Shown: positions 1 to 5,646, counted from the stretch's first letter. The stretch: 5,783 nucleotides of DNA from UBA6382 sp963600315 (GCA_963600315.1 CAVCAW010000115.1:1-5783), one strand, 5' to 3'. Numbers and translations: made by a program. The notes: generated by a model from the letters alone, not told the origin.

Positions 1-70
1 ATTTCCATATAGACCGTTGATATTGCAATAAAACTTTCAATGTCAAGTTTCGGGGTCTAAAAGTATATAA
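1..70. other. Gene-free edge with small palindromes
   Basis: No coding region is supported here. Visible structure is a perfect 10-bp palindrome, TATTGCAATA (21-30), and a 6-bp inverted repeat, AAACTT (31-36) with AAGTTT (45-50), separated by 8 bases. The stretch is AT-rich and lies just beyond the terminator of the leftward operon, so it is probably intergenic sequence before a gene outside the window. The palindromes could be protein-binding sites for that neighbour, but nothing in the window ties them to a function. Confidence 0.3.
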
Positions 71-72
71 TT

Positions 73-121
73 GCCAAAAAGAAAAGCCTTCGTCCTGCGA
101 GAGGGTCGCAAGACAAAGGCT
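73..121 (-). terminator. Intrinsic terminator of the DUF4417 operon
   Basis: A long imperfect hairpin occupies 85-121. The arms pair as AGCCTT (85-90) with AAGGCT (116-121), GTC (92-94) with GAC (112-114), and TGCGA (96-100) with TCGCA (106-110), with two single mismatches and a 5-base loop. Read on the minus strand, the stem is followed directly by a T-rich tract (TTTTCTTTTTGG, the complement of 73-84). A GC-bearing stem plus U-run is the classic rho-independent terminator. It sits 24 bp beyond the stop of the last gene of the leftward operon (145), which marks the operon's 3' end. A second, smaller hairpin, TAGGC-gaaaa-GCCTA (133-147), overlaps that stop codon. Confidence 0.85.
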
Positions 122-144
122 AAGTTAGGGATTAGGCGAAAAGC

Positions 145-486
145 CTACATTGGTTCGTATTCGTCCAAATTATCTACAAGTTTACAAAGAGGCGTTCCGT
201 CTATGCAAAAATGCTCCAAAACATCATTGCCATTAGCAAACTTCTGAACTGTCGCTGAAAAGGTTTCGTCTGACAACCATACACAATCTGTGTCTACCAT
301 AAAGAAATACGACTGACCTTTGTATTTAATCATCAAGTCATATCCTTGTACGGCAAAGTCATAGAACAAGCACTCCTGCGCCGGAGTTTTGTAACCATGA
401 TACAGACTGTCGTTGCTATTGGGCGGAAACTTTCCGTTAAAAGCAAAACCGCATATGTCGGTTCTTATGTAAGGGTCTTTTATCAT
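145..486 (-). CDS. Small acidic protein, candidate immunity/partner protein
   Basis: 113 aa, not recognised as a named family. It is acidic and aromatic-rich, with no signal peptide, no membrane segment and no obvious catalytic motif. The middle (about residues 44-75) reads as a beta-rich core: YDLMIKYKGQSYFFMVDTD, then VWLSDETFS. The C-terminal third is helical and acidic, ending NLDEYEPM. It is the last gene of a three-gene leftward operon, starting 6 bp after the stop of the His-rich small protein and ending just before a strong terminator. Small, acidic, single-domain proteins directly downstream of toxin-like genes are often immunity proteins, and that is the role I infer from position and composition alone. 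It could equally be a small accessory protein of phage origin. The coding call is well supported by clean codon structure and tight packing; the function is a guess. Confidence 0.75.
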   Translation of the reverse strand: MIKDPYIRTDICGFAFNGKFPPNSNDSLYHGYKTPAQECLFYDFAVQGYDLMIKYKGQSYFFMVDTDCVWLSDETFSATVQKFANGNDVLEHFCIDGTPLCKLVDNLDEYEPM

Positions 487-492
487 AACTAT

Positions 493-861
493 TCAAATTA
501 TAGATTTTAGATCATCCAACATTTTCTTCATAGCAGCAGTCAGAGGTTGTGCATCACCGGGTCTACCATTGTGCCAAGGATGATAGTGTTCACCCAAACC
601 TTTATGGTCTACTGTATGAATTTCAAAAACTTTCTTGCAGTCTCCATCATATTTCGAAATAGATTTAACTCCTCTTCCATCTTTGTTGAACATAACATAG
701 ACGGAATTCGGGGAGTGACTTTCTTCCGGGGCTTTATGATTAGACTTCGGATTCTTTAGTTCTATCACTTTCATGCCATTTGGCAAGACTGCGACAGTTT
801 TCCATCTTCTTCCGATTTCGGTAGAAGTGCTTCCACTTGCTGCGCTACCGTTTGCTCCCAT
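493..861 (-). CDS. Gly/Ser-start, His-rich small protein of phage/toxin-domain type
   Basis: 122 aa. Residues 1-14 are a Gly/Ser/Ala-rich leader (MGANGSAASGSTST). Residues about 22-70 are a beta-rich stretch containing the pattern SPNSVYVMFNKDGRG followed by KSISKYD. The C-terminal part holds a dense His/Asp cluster: IHTVDHKGLGEHYHPWHNGRPG, with H82, D85, H86, H92, H94 and H97, then a terminal helix (about 108-122). From memory of the family, this order (glycine-rich start, VYV..., KSI.YYD, D-H...H.H, terminal helix) matches small proteins found in Firmicutes phages, or fused to the C-terminus of phage head-morphogenesis proteins, where they behave like polymorphic-toxin tips. The His/Asp cluster could bind metal or be a nuclease site; this is inference. 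The start overlaps the DUF4417 stop by 17 bp, and a 113-aa protein follows after 6 bp. No ribosome-binding site is visible. Confidence 0.75.
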   Translation of the reverse strand: MGANGSAASGSTSTEIGRRWKTVAVLPNGMKVIELKNPKSNHKAPEESHSPNSVYVMFNKDGRGVKSISKYDGDCKKVFEIHTVDHKGLGEHYHPWHNGRPGDAQPLTAAMKKMLDDLKSII

Positions 862-1567
862 AAGACTGATGATTTAAGTTGGGATTCTCAAAATAGACAC
901 TTATGTCTGTTCTCTCGTCAGACATTCTATCGCCATAACGAATTATCTTTGTTGGATTTAGGGCAAGAACCACATTCTTGTATCCTTCCCTCCAAAGATA
1001 TTTACTGAAGTCATGTCCGATAATCCCGGTACAATTGACCGCTACAATAGTGTTCTTCGCTCTACCTTCAAGACTGTATTCATAACTGTCTTTGAGCGAC
1101 CATGTAATATTTTGGATTATTTTTACCCCTTGTTTTTGCAACCAAGATGCCAATGCGCGATTAAGCCAAGCGTGAGCTTGTCGTAATGCGTACGGCATAT
1201 TGATATATTGGGACAAATCCGGTTCTATAACAGCTGCACATTTTTTCAAAAATGGCAAATACTTCTTCGGATTTCGGAAAATGCGAAGGAAGCGTCTGTC
1301 ATCCGTAAAGAAATGAACTATGCAATCCGTTTTCTTTTTTGTGAATGCTTCATCGAACGCAACCATCTCATTTGGCAGTTCAAGGCTGGCATCCACTGGT
1401 TCCAGTACTGGCATTTGTTCCTTGCCCACTGTTGGCAAGGTGCTGAAAATATCAAGCATAAAATAGTCGAATAGACTTCTTGTTATGCATTCTTTCTTGT
1501 TGCGCTGTTTCTTACGCACTTTGGAACTATTCAAGGGTAATTCCTCCCCAAAAATGTCTTTCGCCAT
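845..1567 (-). CDS. DUF4417 family protein
   Basis: 240 aa, close to the usual size of DUF4417 proteins, which have no established biochemical function and are common in phages and mobile elements. The family-like core is residues about 81-213. It contains VHFFTDDRRFLRIFRNPKKY (84-103), the AAVIEPDLSQYINMP segment (111-125), the WLQKQGVKIIQNITWS segment (142-157), SYEYSLEG (161-168), the VAVNCTGIIG turn (175-184) and NPTKIIRYGDRM (204-215). The N-terminus is basic (KVRKKQRNKK, 16-25) and may bind nucleic acid. No membrane segment is present. The start at 1567 is the only good ATG and is preceded by AT-rich DNA with an inverted repeat. It is the first gene of a leftward operon, and its last 17 bp overlap the next gene in another frame. 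The DUF4417 call rests on remembered motif order, not a search. Confidence 0.85.
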   Translation of the reverse strand: MAKDIFGEELPLNSSKVRKKQRNKKECITRSLFDYFMLDIFSTLPTVGKEQMPVLEPVDASLELPNEMVAFDEAFTKKKTDCIVHFFTDDRRFLRIFRNPKKYLPFLKKCAAVIEPDLSQYINMPYALRQAHAWLNRALASWLQKQGVKIIQNITWSLKDSYEYSLEGRAKNTIVAVNCTGIIGHDFSKYLWREGYKNVVLALNPTKIIRYGDRMSDERTDISVYFENPNLNHQSYGSKR

Positions 1568-1569
1568 AT

Positions 1570-1607
1570 AAAATATAATGGTAGACCATAATGTTAAATT
1601 ATATTTT
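1570..1607. repeat. Nested inverted repeats upstream of the DUF4417 gene
   Basis: A perfect 10-bp inverted repeat, AAAATATAAT (1570-1579) with ATTATATTTT (1598-1607), flanks an 18-base spacer. Overlapping its left arm is a second one, ATGGT (1578-1582) with ACCAT (1585-1589), separated by AG. Both lie within 40 bp of the DUF4417 start codon, where an operator, promoter or leader hairpin would act. The minus-strand TATATTTT at 1577-1570 matches seven of eight positions of the Bacteroidetes TAnnTTTG element, but no matching upstream box is visible. The arms are AT-rich, so chance is possible. Confidence 0.4.
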
Positions 1608-1612
1608 CAAGC

Positions 1613-1725
1613 GAACGATTTTATATAGGACGGAATGGACAATTCAAAGAAAATGCCTACCTTTGTAGCCTTAAACACCGCTTTCTTCCGTCCGAAGTGG
1701 TTGGAACTAAGGTCGCCAATCGTTC
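1613..1725. repeat. Concentric inverted repeats in a gene-poor stretch
   Basis: Two perfect 8-bp inverted repeats are nested one inside the other: GAACGATT (1613-1620) with AATCGTTC (1718-1725), and GGACGGAA (1628-1635) with TTCCGTCC (1686-1693). Near the middle is a small hairpin, CTAC (1657-1660) with GTAG (1665-1668). A further imperfect hairpin, CCCATC/GATGGG with GTC/GAC inside it, lies just beyond at 1743-1768. Concentric arms suggest a folded RNA, a recombination site or a transfer origin. However, the right half overlaps the end of a decayed reading frame, so chance or inherited coding pattern is possible. Confidence 0.35.
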
Positions 1726-2012
1726 AAAGCAAGCCTTACTTTCCCATCCGTCCTGCCAGACCGATGGGATTTTCGTCCCTTCATCTGTTATTTGATCATT
1801 CCTCCAATCATATCTTTTTAATTGATTTTCCGGGTATCATTAGACTTAAACATATAGATGTTAGTCTCATGAGAAGCACGTCCCAAAACAATCCATTTAT
1901 TTTTATTTATAGCCTTTGCCCATTTCGTGAAACGTGCTTGTATCACTCTTGGGTTTAATATAACACTTAGTTGTTTCTCCCATAAATCCTCGGATATGAG
2001 AGCATTGGCAGT
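1657..2012 (-). pseudogene. Decayed reading frame, family unknown
   Basis: No intact gene covers 1568-2028, but the minus strand reads like degraded protein in two frames. Piece one (2012 to 1818, 64 codons) has no start codon and contains SEDLWEKQLSVILNPRVIQA, then KWIVLGRASHETNIYMF. Piece two (1836 to 1657, 59 codons) contains LKRYDWRNDQITDEGTKIPS, then VWQDGWESKACFERLATLVP. Adding one A to the AAAA run at 1829-1826 would join them into a single frame of about 123 codons. An in-frame TAG (2015-2013) cuts it off from an ATG-rich region just after the PIN gene's stop. I do not recognise the family. The composition (charged and aromatic mix, amphipathic helices) is protein-like. A plus-strand open frame over part of this region is the weaker reading. 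Confidence 0.45.
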
Positions 2013-2028
2013 CTAATCATTTTTTTCT

Positions 2029-2563
2029 TTATATATGTGTCACTTGTTCGCCATTCCACAGTTTGAGACGTTTCTTTATCTCATCTTTTGGAAGACGGTT
2101 GTTAATCGTTCTGAGTAATATCAACTTCTTTGAAGCGGACTCCATTGAAATTGTCTCTGTTTTGACCAGCATATCAAAGACATACAGAATTCCTTTTACA
2201 TCCGCCCCGTCACTCATTGCTGAATTTCGGAGCTTGCGATCGCCAGTCAACAAAGTGTAGCCATTTTGCCTAGCGTAATACCATACAGAACAATCTGCCA
2301 GCGACACATTTGTCTTCTCGTTGTATTTTTGTCTCAATTTGTTGATTTCCACGATTTCGTCAAATCCAAAATCAGCAACATGCAACAATCCTTTTTCCCA
2401 AAAAGCACAAGACCGCATCCCTTTGGTCTTCACGCTTCAATTCCAACAGCACAAAGTCTGTGGTATGAACCTCCCAAGGCAAATGGAAGAATTCCTCCAA
2501 CAAACCTACCGCATGCAAGTCGATGAAAACATTGGTATCATTAACTACTATCTGCTTCATCAA
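2029..2563 (-). pseudogene. PIN-domain nuclease, frameshifted
   Basis: Two overlapping minus-strand pieces together make one PIN-domain protein, a Mg-dependent RNase fold typical of toxins. Piece one (2563 to 2372) starts MMKQIVVNDTNVFIDL and supplies the first acidic residue, D9, and probably E41 in VLLELKRE. Its frame then runs into a stop. Piece two, open to 2029, carries SLADCSVWYYA (D90) and LLTGDRKLR (D108), numbering the joined 177-aa product. The break lies in a minus-strand stretch of T5-G3-A5 (2404-2392). Removing one base from any of these runs restores the frame and gives a full-length PIN protein. The shift needed is +1, so ordinary -1 programmed slippage does not explain it. The start overlaps the upstream regulator's stop as ATGA, implying translational coupling. 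It may be a real inactivating mutation or a sequencing error. Confidence 0.8.
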
Positions 2564-3630
2564 ATAACATTAAGGTTTTTACGTACTGTGGTAATTGATG
2601 AATGCAATAGGGAAGCTGCTTTTGAAGTACTGATAAGGTCTTTTGCTGCTGCTGCATATACCAAGGTTTCAAACCTGTCAGTAAGGTCTTCCTTGTAACA
2701 CGAAGCTTCCACGTATTGACACAAAGAATGATCTTGACGCTTGCGAATATTGTAACTCTTATATCTGCTATCATTCACAATGCCTAGCTCATGGAGTTTG
2801 TGCATGATGGCATCAATGGAGATGCCATATACCAATTGCACCTTTCTGAGTTCCGACAGAGAAATTTTCTCGCCAGGGCTGAAGAACTGTTGCAAAGTGG
2901 ACGTTGGAAGAAGCATCTCACTTGCGAAAGCATTACACAACTTTTCCTGTTGGCGTGGTGTAAGGTTTGGAGAGAACCTATCATTATATAAGAGGTGTCC
3001 TAATTCATGCATACCCGTAAAACGACGACGCTCTACATGGGGCTGAGCGCTATTAAGCACTATGATATAATCCTTGTTACCCACAATGCCGCTGACACCA
3101 TCGAAACCTATTGGAGCTTCTGTTGCTATAACTTTTATTCCTTTAGACTCCAGAACGTCCTGCACATTGCCTATTGCATCCTCACCAAGATTCCAGTCAC
3201 GACGCACATCAATGGCCAACTGACGCATTTGTTCGGGTGTTGAGACTGCAGGCCCTTCGCTTCTAGGCATGTCATTAGATGGTTTGCCTAAAAGTTCCTC
3301 TATCTCAAGATAGCGTTCTATTTGATCCTGAATCTGTACCTTCAGTGCATTGACCTCCTTTACACCGGTATCGGACTTTTTCCTGAAAGACACCTGAAAC
3401 TGATTAGCATCAAATGCAAAAGGACGCAGAAAATATTCCACATCAACATCCAATGCCGTTGCCAATGCAATCATGATGGTACTGGTAGGCTTCATCTTTG
3501 CAGACTCATATTTGGAGATGGCTTGTTTGGTAACAAGTCCTCCTATAAGTTTTACCAGTTGATCCATGGAAATCTTCTTTAGGATTCTGGCTTGCTTTAA
3601 TCGTTGTGCGAATATTTCTAATTCAGTCAT
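2560..3630 (-). CDS. XRE-family HTH / ImmA-IrrE zinc peptidase fusion regulator
   Basis: 356 aa. Residues about 8-66 are an XRE helix-turn-helix; the recognition region is VTKQAISKYES (33-43), followed by a second helix pair ending DVDVEYFLRP. Residues about 130-285 are an ImmA/IrrE (COG2856-type) metallopeptidase. The HELGH zinc motif is at 208-212 (H208, E209, H212), with NAFASEMLLP (233-242) downstream; E229 or E238 is the likely third zinc ligand. A C-terminal helical segment (about 286-356) is usual in this architecture. By analogy with ImmA cleaving ImmR and IrrE cleaving DdrO, it may repress its own operon and be relieved by proteolysis, but its substrate is unknown. It is the first gene of the operon, and its TGA overlaps the PIN gene's ATG. 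The active-site residues are intact and the length is normal. Confidence 0.95.
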   Translation of the reverse strand: MTELEIFAQRLKQARILKKISMDQLVKLIGGLVTKQAISKYESAKMKPTSTIMIALATALDVDVEYFLRPFAFDANQFQVSFRKKSDTGVKEVNALKVQIQDQIERYLEIEELLGKPSNDMPRSEGPAVSTPEQMRQLAIDVRRDWNLGEDAIGNVQDVLESKGIKVIATEAPIGFDGVSGIVGNKDYIIVLNSAQPHVERRRFTGMHELGHLLYNDRFSPNLTPRQQEKLCNAFASEMLLPTSTLQQFFSPGEKISLSELRKVQLVYGISIDAIMHKLHELGIVNDSRYKSYNIRKRQDHSLCQYVEASCYKEDLTDRFETLVYAAAAKDLISTSKAASLLHSSITTVRKNLNVI

Positions 3631-3644
3631 AGTCGTATACTCTT

Positions 3645-3679
3645 TTATTCGTTGACAAAATTACAAATATTATTCGAAT
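3645..3679. promoter_or_regulatory. Candidate operator for XRE autoregulation
   Basis: The heptamer TTATTCG occurs twice in direct orientation, at 3645-3651 and 3670-3676, with starts 25 bp apart. The second copy is part of an 8-bp palindrome, ATTCGAAT (3672-3679), in the spacer of the operon promoter. The first lies between the TAnnTTTG element and the start codon. Repeated and palindromic sites straddling a promoter are where an XRE repressor encoded by the same operon would bind. The sites are short, and the link is inference. Confidence 0.4.
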
Positions 3680-3688
3680 GTAAACAAG
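3656..3688 (-). promoter_or_regulatory. Bacteroidetes-type promoter of the XRE-ImmA/PIN operon
   Basis: On the minus strand, TAATTTTG (3663-3656) matches the TAnnTTTG element exactly. CTTG (3688-3685) lies 21 bp upstream and matches three of four bases of the TTTG box at the accepted spacing. The expected transcript would start about 20 bases before the ATG at 3630, leaving a short leader. It is the best promoter in the window. Confidence 0.65.
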
Positions 3689-3714
3689 GAAATCTGAGAA
3701 AAGTTGTGTTTTAA

Positions 3715-3751
3715 GGTTGATTTTTATGAAATTTTTGCATAAATGTCAACC
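3715..3751. repeat. Imperfect 14-bp-arm hairpin abutting the IS left end
   Basis: The arms at 3715-3728 and 3738-3751 pair over 14 positions: GGTTGA with TCAACC and TTTATG with CATAAA, separated by one T:G and one T:T position, around a 9-base loop. It ends 4 bp before the insertion sequence begins at 3756. Neither strand has a T-run after the stem, so it is not an obvious terminator. It may have been a target-site feature, or an operator for the neighbouring XRE operon. Confidence 0.5.
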
Positions 3752-3755
3752 ATGG

Positions 3756-3774
3756 GTAACTACTCAGTCTTTTT
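3756..3774 (+). repeat. IS66 left terminal inverted repeat
   Basis: GTAACTACTCAGTCTTTTT. All 19 bases are the exact reverse complement of 5683-5701. The match stops immediately inside the element (A here, G in the reverse complement of the right end) and does not extend outside. Confidence 0.95.
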
Positions 3775-3874
3775 ACAACAACTAAACAACGACGCCATTT
3801 GCTTTTTCTTCAACGGATGCCGTTAATAAATTATAAACTTATTTTTTGGCCAATCGCGCATAGTCTTACAAAGT

Positions 3875-4081
3875 CTAGCTATCCCGTTCGGAAGTGCAGG
3901 CAGACAACTTGTGCACCCATATTCGCGTCCAAGGCATGCCGTCCTCTTTCAAATTGAACATGGGCACAACTTTGTGGTTGTCGCGGATAATAATGGATTG
4001 TGCGAAGAATGCATTTTCTGGCATTTTCAAATGTTCCGTTAACAGATGTATACCGGCATTTTCTCCTTGTGGATAATATGC
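3875..4081 (-). pseudogene. Antisense protein-like fragment inside the IS left end
   Basis: Between the left inverted repeat and the transposase, the minus strand has 68 open codons followed by TAG. The start is not obvious: the first ATG is codon 20 (4024), which would give a 49-aa product. The translation reads like the C-terminal end of a real protein: GENAGIHLLTEHLKMPENAF, then SIIIRDNHKVVPMFNLKEDG, then MPWTRIWVHKLSACTSERDS. I do not recognise the family. The open frame begins at 4081, only 15 bp outside the transposase start, which suggests a gene tail captured between the IS end and its transposase. It could instead be a non-coding IS leader that happens to be open. A 60-codon plus-strand frame over the same bases is less protein-like. 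Confidence 0.35.
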
Positions 4082-4090
4082 TTAACTTTG
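4059..4090 (+). promoter_or_regulatory. Possible transposase promoter, leaderless
   Basis: TAACTTTG (4083-4090) matches the TAnnTTTG element exactly. A TTTT (4059-4062) lies 20 bp upstream, matching three of four TTTG bases. Transcription would begin within a few bases of the ATG at 4096, so the mRNA would be almost leaderless. This supports 4096 over the in-frame ATGs at 4000 and 4078, which lie upstream of or inside the promoter. Confidence 0.4.
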
Positions 4091-4095
4091 CAGCA

Positions 4096-5646
4096 ATGAG
4101 TTACAAAGACATAAGCGAAATAACCGATCCGCTAGAGGCGATCCGGTCACTGTTTGAAGAAATGACCAGCGTAAAGGCTGAACTTTCTTCATGCAAGAGC
4201 GATGTCGCACGTCTGAACCGTAACAACACCAAACTGAATGTTACAAACAAGAAAGTAACTCTGGAAAACAAAGCCTTGAAGAAGCAGGTGGCAAGTTTGG
4301 AAGAAGAATTGGCGAAACTTGGCGGAAAGCATGTCGAGAAAGACAGCACCAACTCCAGCACGCCTCCGACCCAACAGTCCATAAAGAAACAGATAATCCT
4401 CCGCACCCAGTCTCTGCGCAAGCCGACCGGCAAGAAACCGGGCGGGCAAGTAGGCCATGAAGGACATGCCGCCAACAAGACGCAGACACCGGACGGAGTC
4501 GAGGAACACAAGATAAAAGTATGTCCCCATTGTGGACGTCCCATCACGGACGAAACGGAACAAACCTGCATAAAATCCATACAAATCATAGACATCACCG
4601 GTCCGATGATGCTTCCCCGTGTGACCGAGCACCGGATTTATTCCGCTGTATGTCCGCATTGCCACAAATCTGTCAGGGGAGACAATCCGGCAGGTAGTTG
4701 CAAGAAAATGATGTATGGTCCGAAATTGCAGACGTTGGTTGTGTATCTGTCCGTCGTCCAGTCCATCCCTTACGGACGCATCGTTGAGATTGTCAATGAC
4801 ATATTCATGGTTTCTTCTTTTTCGGATGGGTCTGTAAAGAATATCCTGAAGAAGAACAAGGATAAGGCTGCTCCGATATACAACAGTATCCTTACATACA
4901 TAGAAAAGGCAAAAGCAGCCGGCATGGATGAAACGGGAACATACATCAACAAGAAACTCTGTTGGTTCTGGTGTCTCCAATGTCCGAAGTTCTGTTATGT
5001 GTTCGCAGATGAATCGCGTGGAATCAAAGCTTTGGAAAATCATGATATAATCAGTCATCTTGCCGGTCTGATCCTGTACACTGACCGCCACGGCACCTAT
5101 TTCAAGTTACAAGTGGCGGGACATCAGGTGTGCCTTGTCCATCTGTTGAGGAACTTGCAGTATTTGAATGACCTGAACCCGGAACAAAAATGGGCGTCAA
5201 GCATCCAGGAACTTCTCAAGGAAGCAATACACAAGAGCAAGTCGTTGCCGTTGGAACAGATTGACAAGGAACATTACAGGAACAAACTCCACAAGCTGCT
5301 AGAGGAAGACGTTTCCTCATACGAGAGAAAAGGAGCTAACGATTTCCAAGCCTTGCAAAACGGACTGATAAATTGCGAAGAGTACATCTTCACTTTTCTG
5401 CAGCACGAAGAAGTCCCACACCACAACAATTCAAGCGAAGCATCAATTAGAGTGCTGAAAGTGAAGACAAAAGTTTCGGGAGGATTCCGGACGGATGACG
5501 GCGCAGACGAATTTGCATGTTTCCATTCCATTGCAGAAACGGCCAAGAGGAATGGCGTATCAAAGTTTACGGCACTATATCAGTTGATTTCAGATATGGC
5601 TCCGTCAGGCGACTTTTTCGAAAAAATGATTTCAAAGGAGAACTGA
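4096..5646 (+). CDS. IS66-family DDE transposase
   Basis: 516 aa from the chosen start, a usual length for IS66 transposases, which cut and rejoin the element's ends. Residues about 20-78 are a heptad-rich coiled coil likely used for multimerisation, followed by a basic, Ser/Pro-rich linker (83-120). A zinc-ribbon pair follows, CPHC at 143-146 and CPHC at 186-189. The catalytic core carries the DDE triad: D278 in GMDETGTY, D330 in LYTDRHGTY, and E448 in NNSSEASIRVLKVKTKVSGG. The VHLLRNL helix (348-354) follows the second Asp. The C-terminal helix (about 476-502, ETAKRNGVSKFTALY) is the usual IS66 tail. I chose 4096 because a promoter element ends 5 bp before it; 4078 (MLNFAA) is possible, and 4000 is unlikely because it would translate the promoter. 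There is no frameshift and no missing residue, so it appears functional. Confidence 0.95.
   Translation: MSYKDISEITDPLEAIRSLFEEMTSVKAELSSCKSDVARLNRNNTKLNVTNKKVTLENKALKKQVASLEEELAKLGGKHVEKDSTNSSTPPTQQSIKKQIILRTQSLRKPTGKKPGGQVGHEGHAANKTQTPDGVEEHKIKVCPHCGRPITDETEQTCIKSIQIIDITGPMMLPRVTEHRIYSAVCPHCHKSVRGDNPAGSCKKMMYGPKLQTLVVYLSVVQSIPYGRIVEIVNDIFMVSSFSDGSVKNILKKNKDKAAPIYNSILTYIEKAKAAGMDETGTYINKKLCWFWCLQCPKFCYVFADESRGIKALENHDIISHLAGLILYTDRHGTYFKLQVAGHQVCLVHLLRNLQYLNDLNPEQKWASSIQELLKEAIHKSKSLPLEQIDKEHYRNKLHKLLEEDVSSYERKGANDFQALQNGLINCEEYIFTFLQHEEVPHHNNSSEASIRVLKVKTKVSGGFRTDDGADEFACFHSIAETAKRNGVSKFTALYQLISDMAPSGDFFEKMISKEN

Noticed and set aside
1635..1958. Plus-strand open frame of 107 codons in the gap between the two operons
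   Set aside because: It overlaps a more protein-like minus-strand decayed frame, has no supporting motif, and reads as low-complexity aromatic/Pro-rich shadow sequence.
2392..2404. Programmed -1 ribosomal frameshift in the PIN gene
   Set aside because: Joining the two pieces needs a +1 (or -2) shift, and the bases do not form an in-frame X-XXY-YYZ slippery heptamer.
2541..2774. Small minus-strand frame within the end of the XRE-ImmA gene
   Set aside because: It is fully overlapped by the strongly supported regulator and the PIN start, and has no features of its own.
3894..4076. 60-codon plus-strand frame in the IS left end as a TnpB-like gene
   Set aside because: It has no resemblance to IS66 TnpB (no RxxxDxRKG-type segment), and the opposite strand reads more like protein.
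4000..4095. Longer transposase N-terminus starting at 4000
   Set aside because: The extra residues are unlike IS66 N-termini and would be translated through the only promoter element; the coiled-coil protein proper begins at or just before 4096.
4189..5091. 300-codon minus-strand open frame
   Set aside because: It lies wholly antisense to the intact transposase with all its catalytic motifs. The long antisense frame is an effect of the transposase's codon composition.
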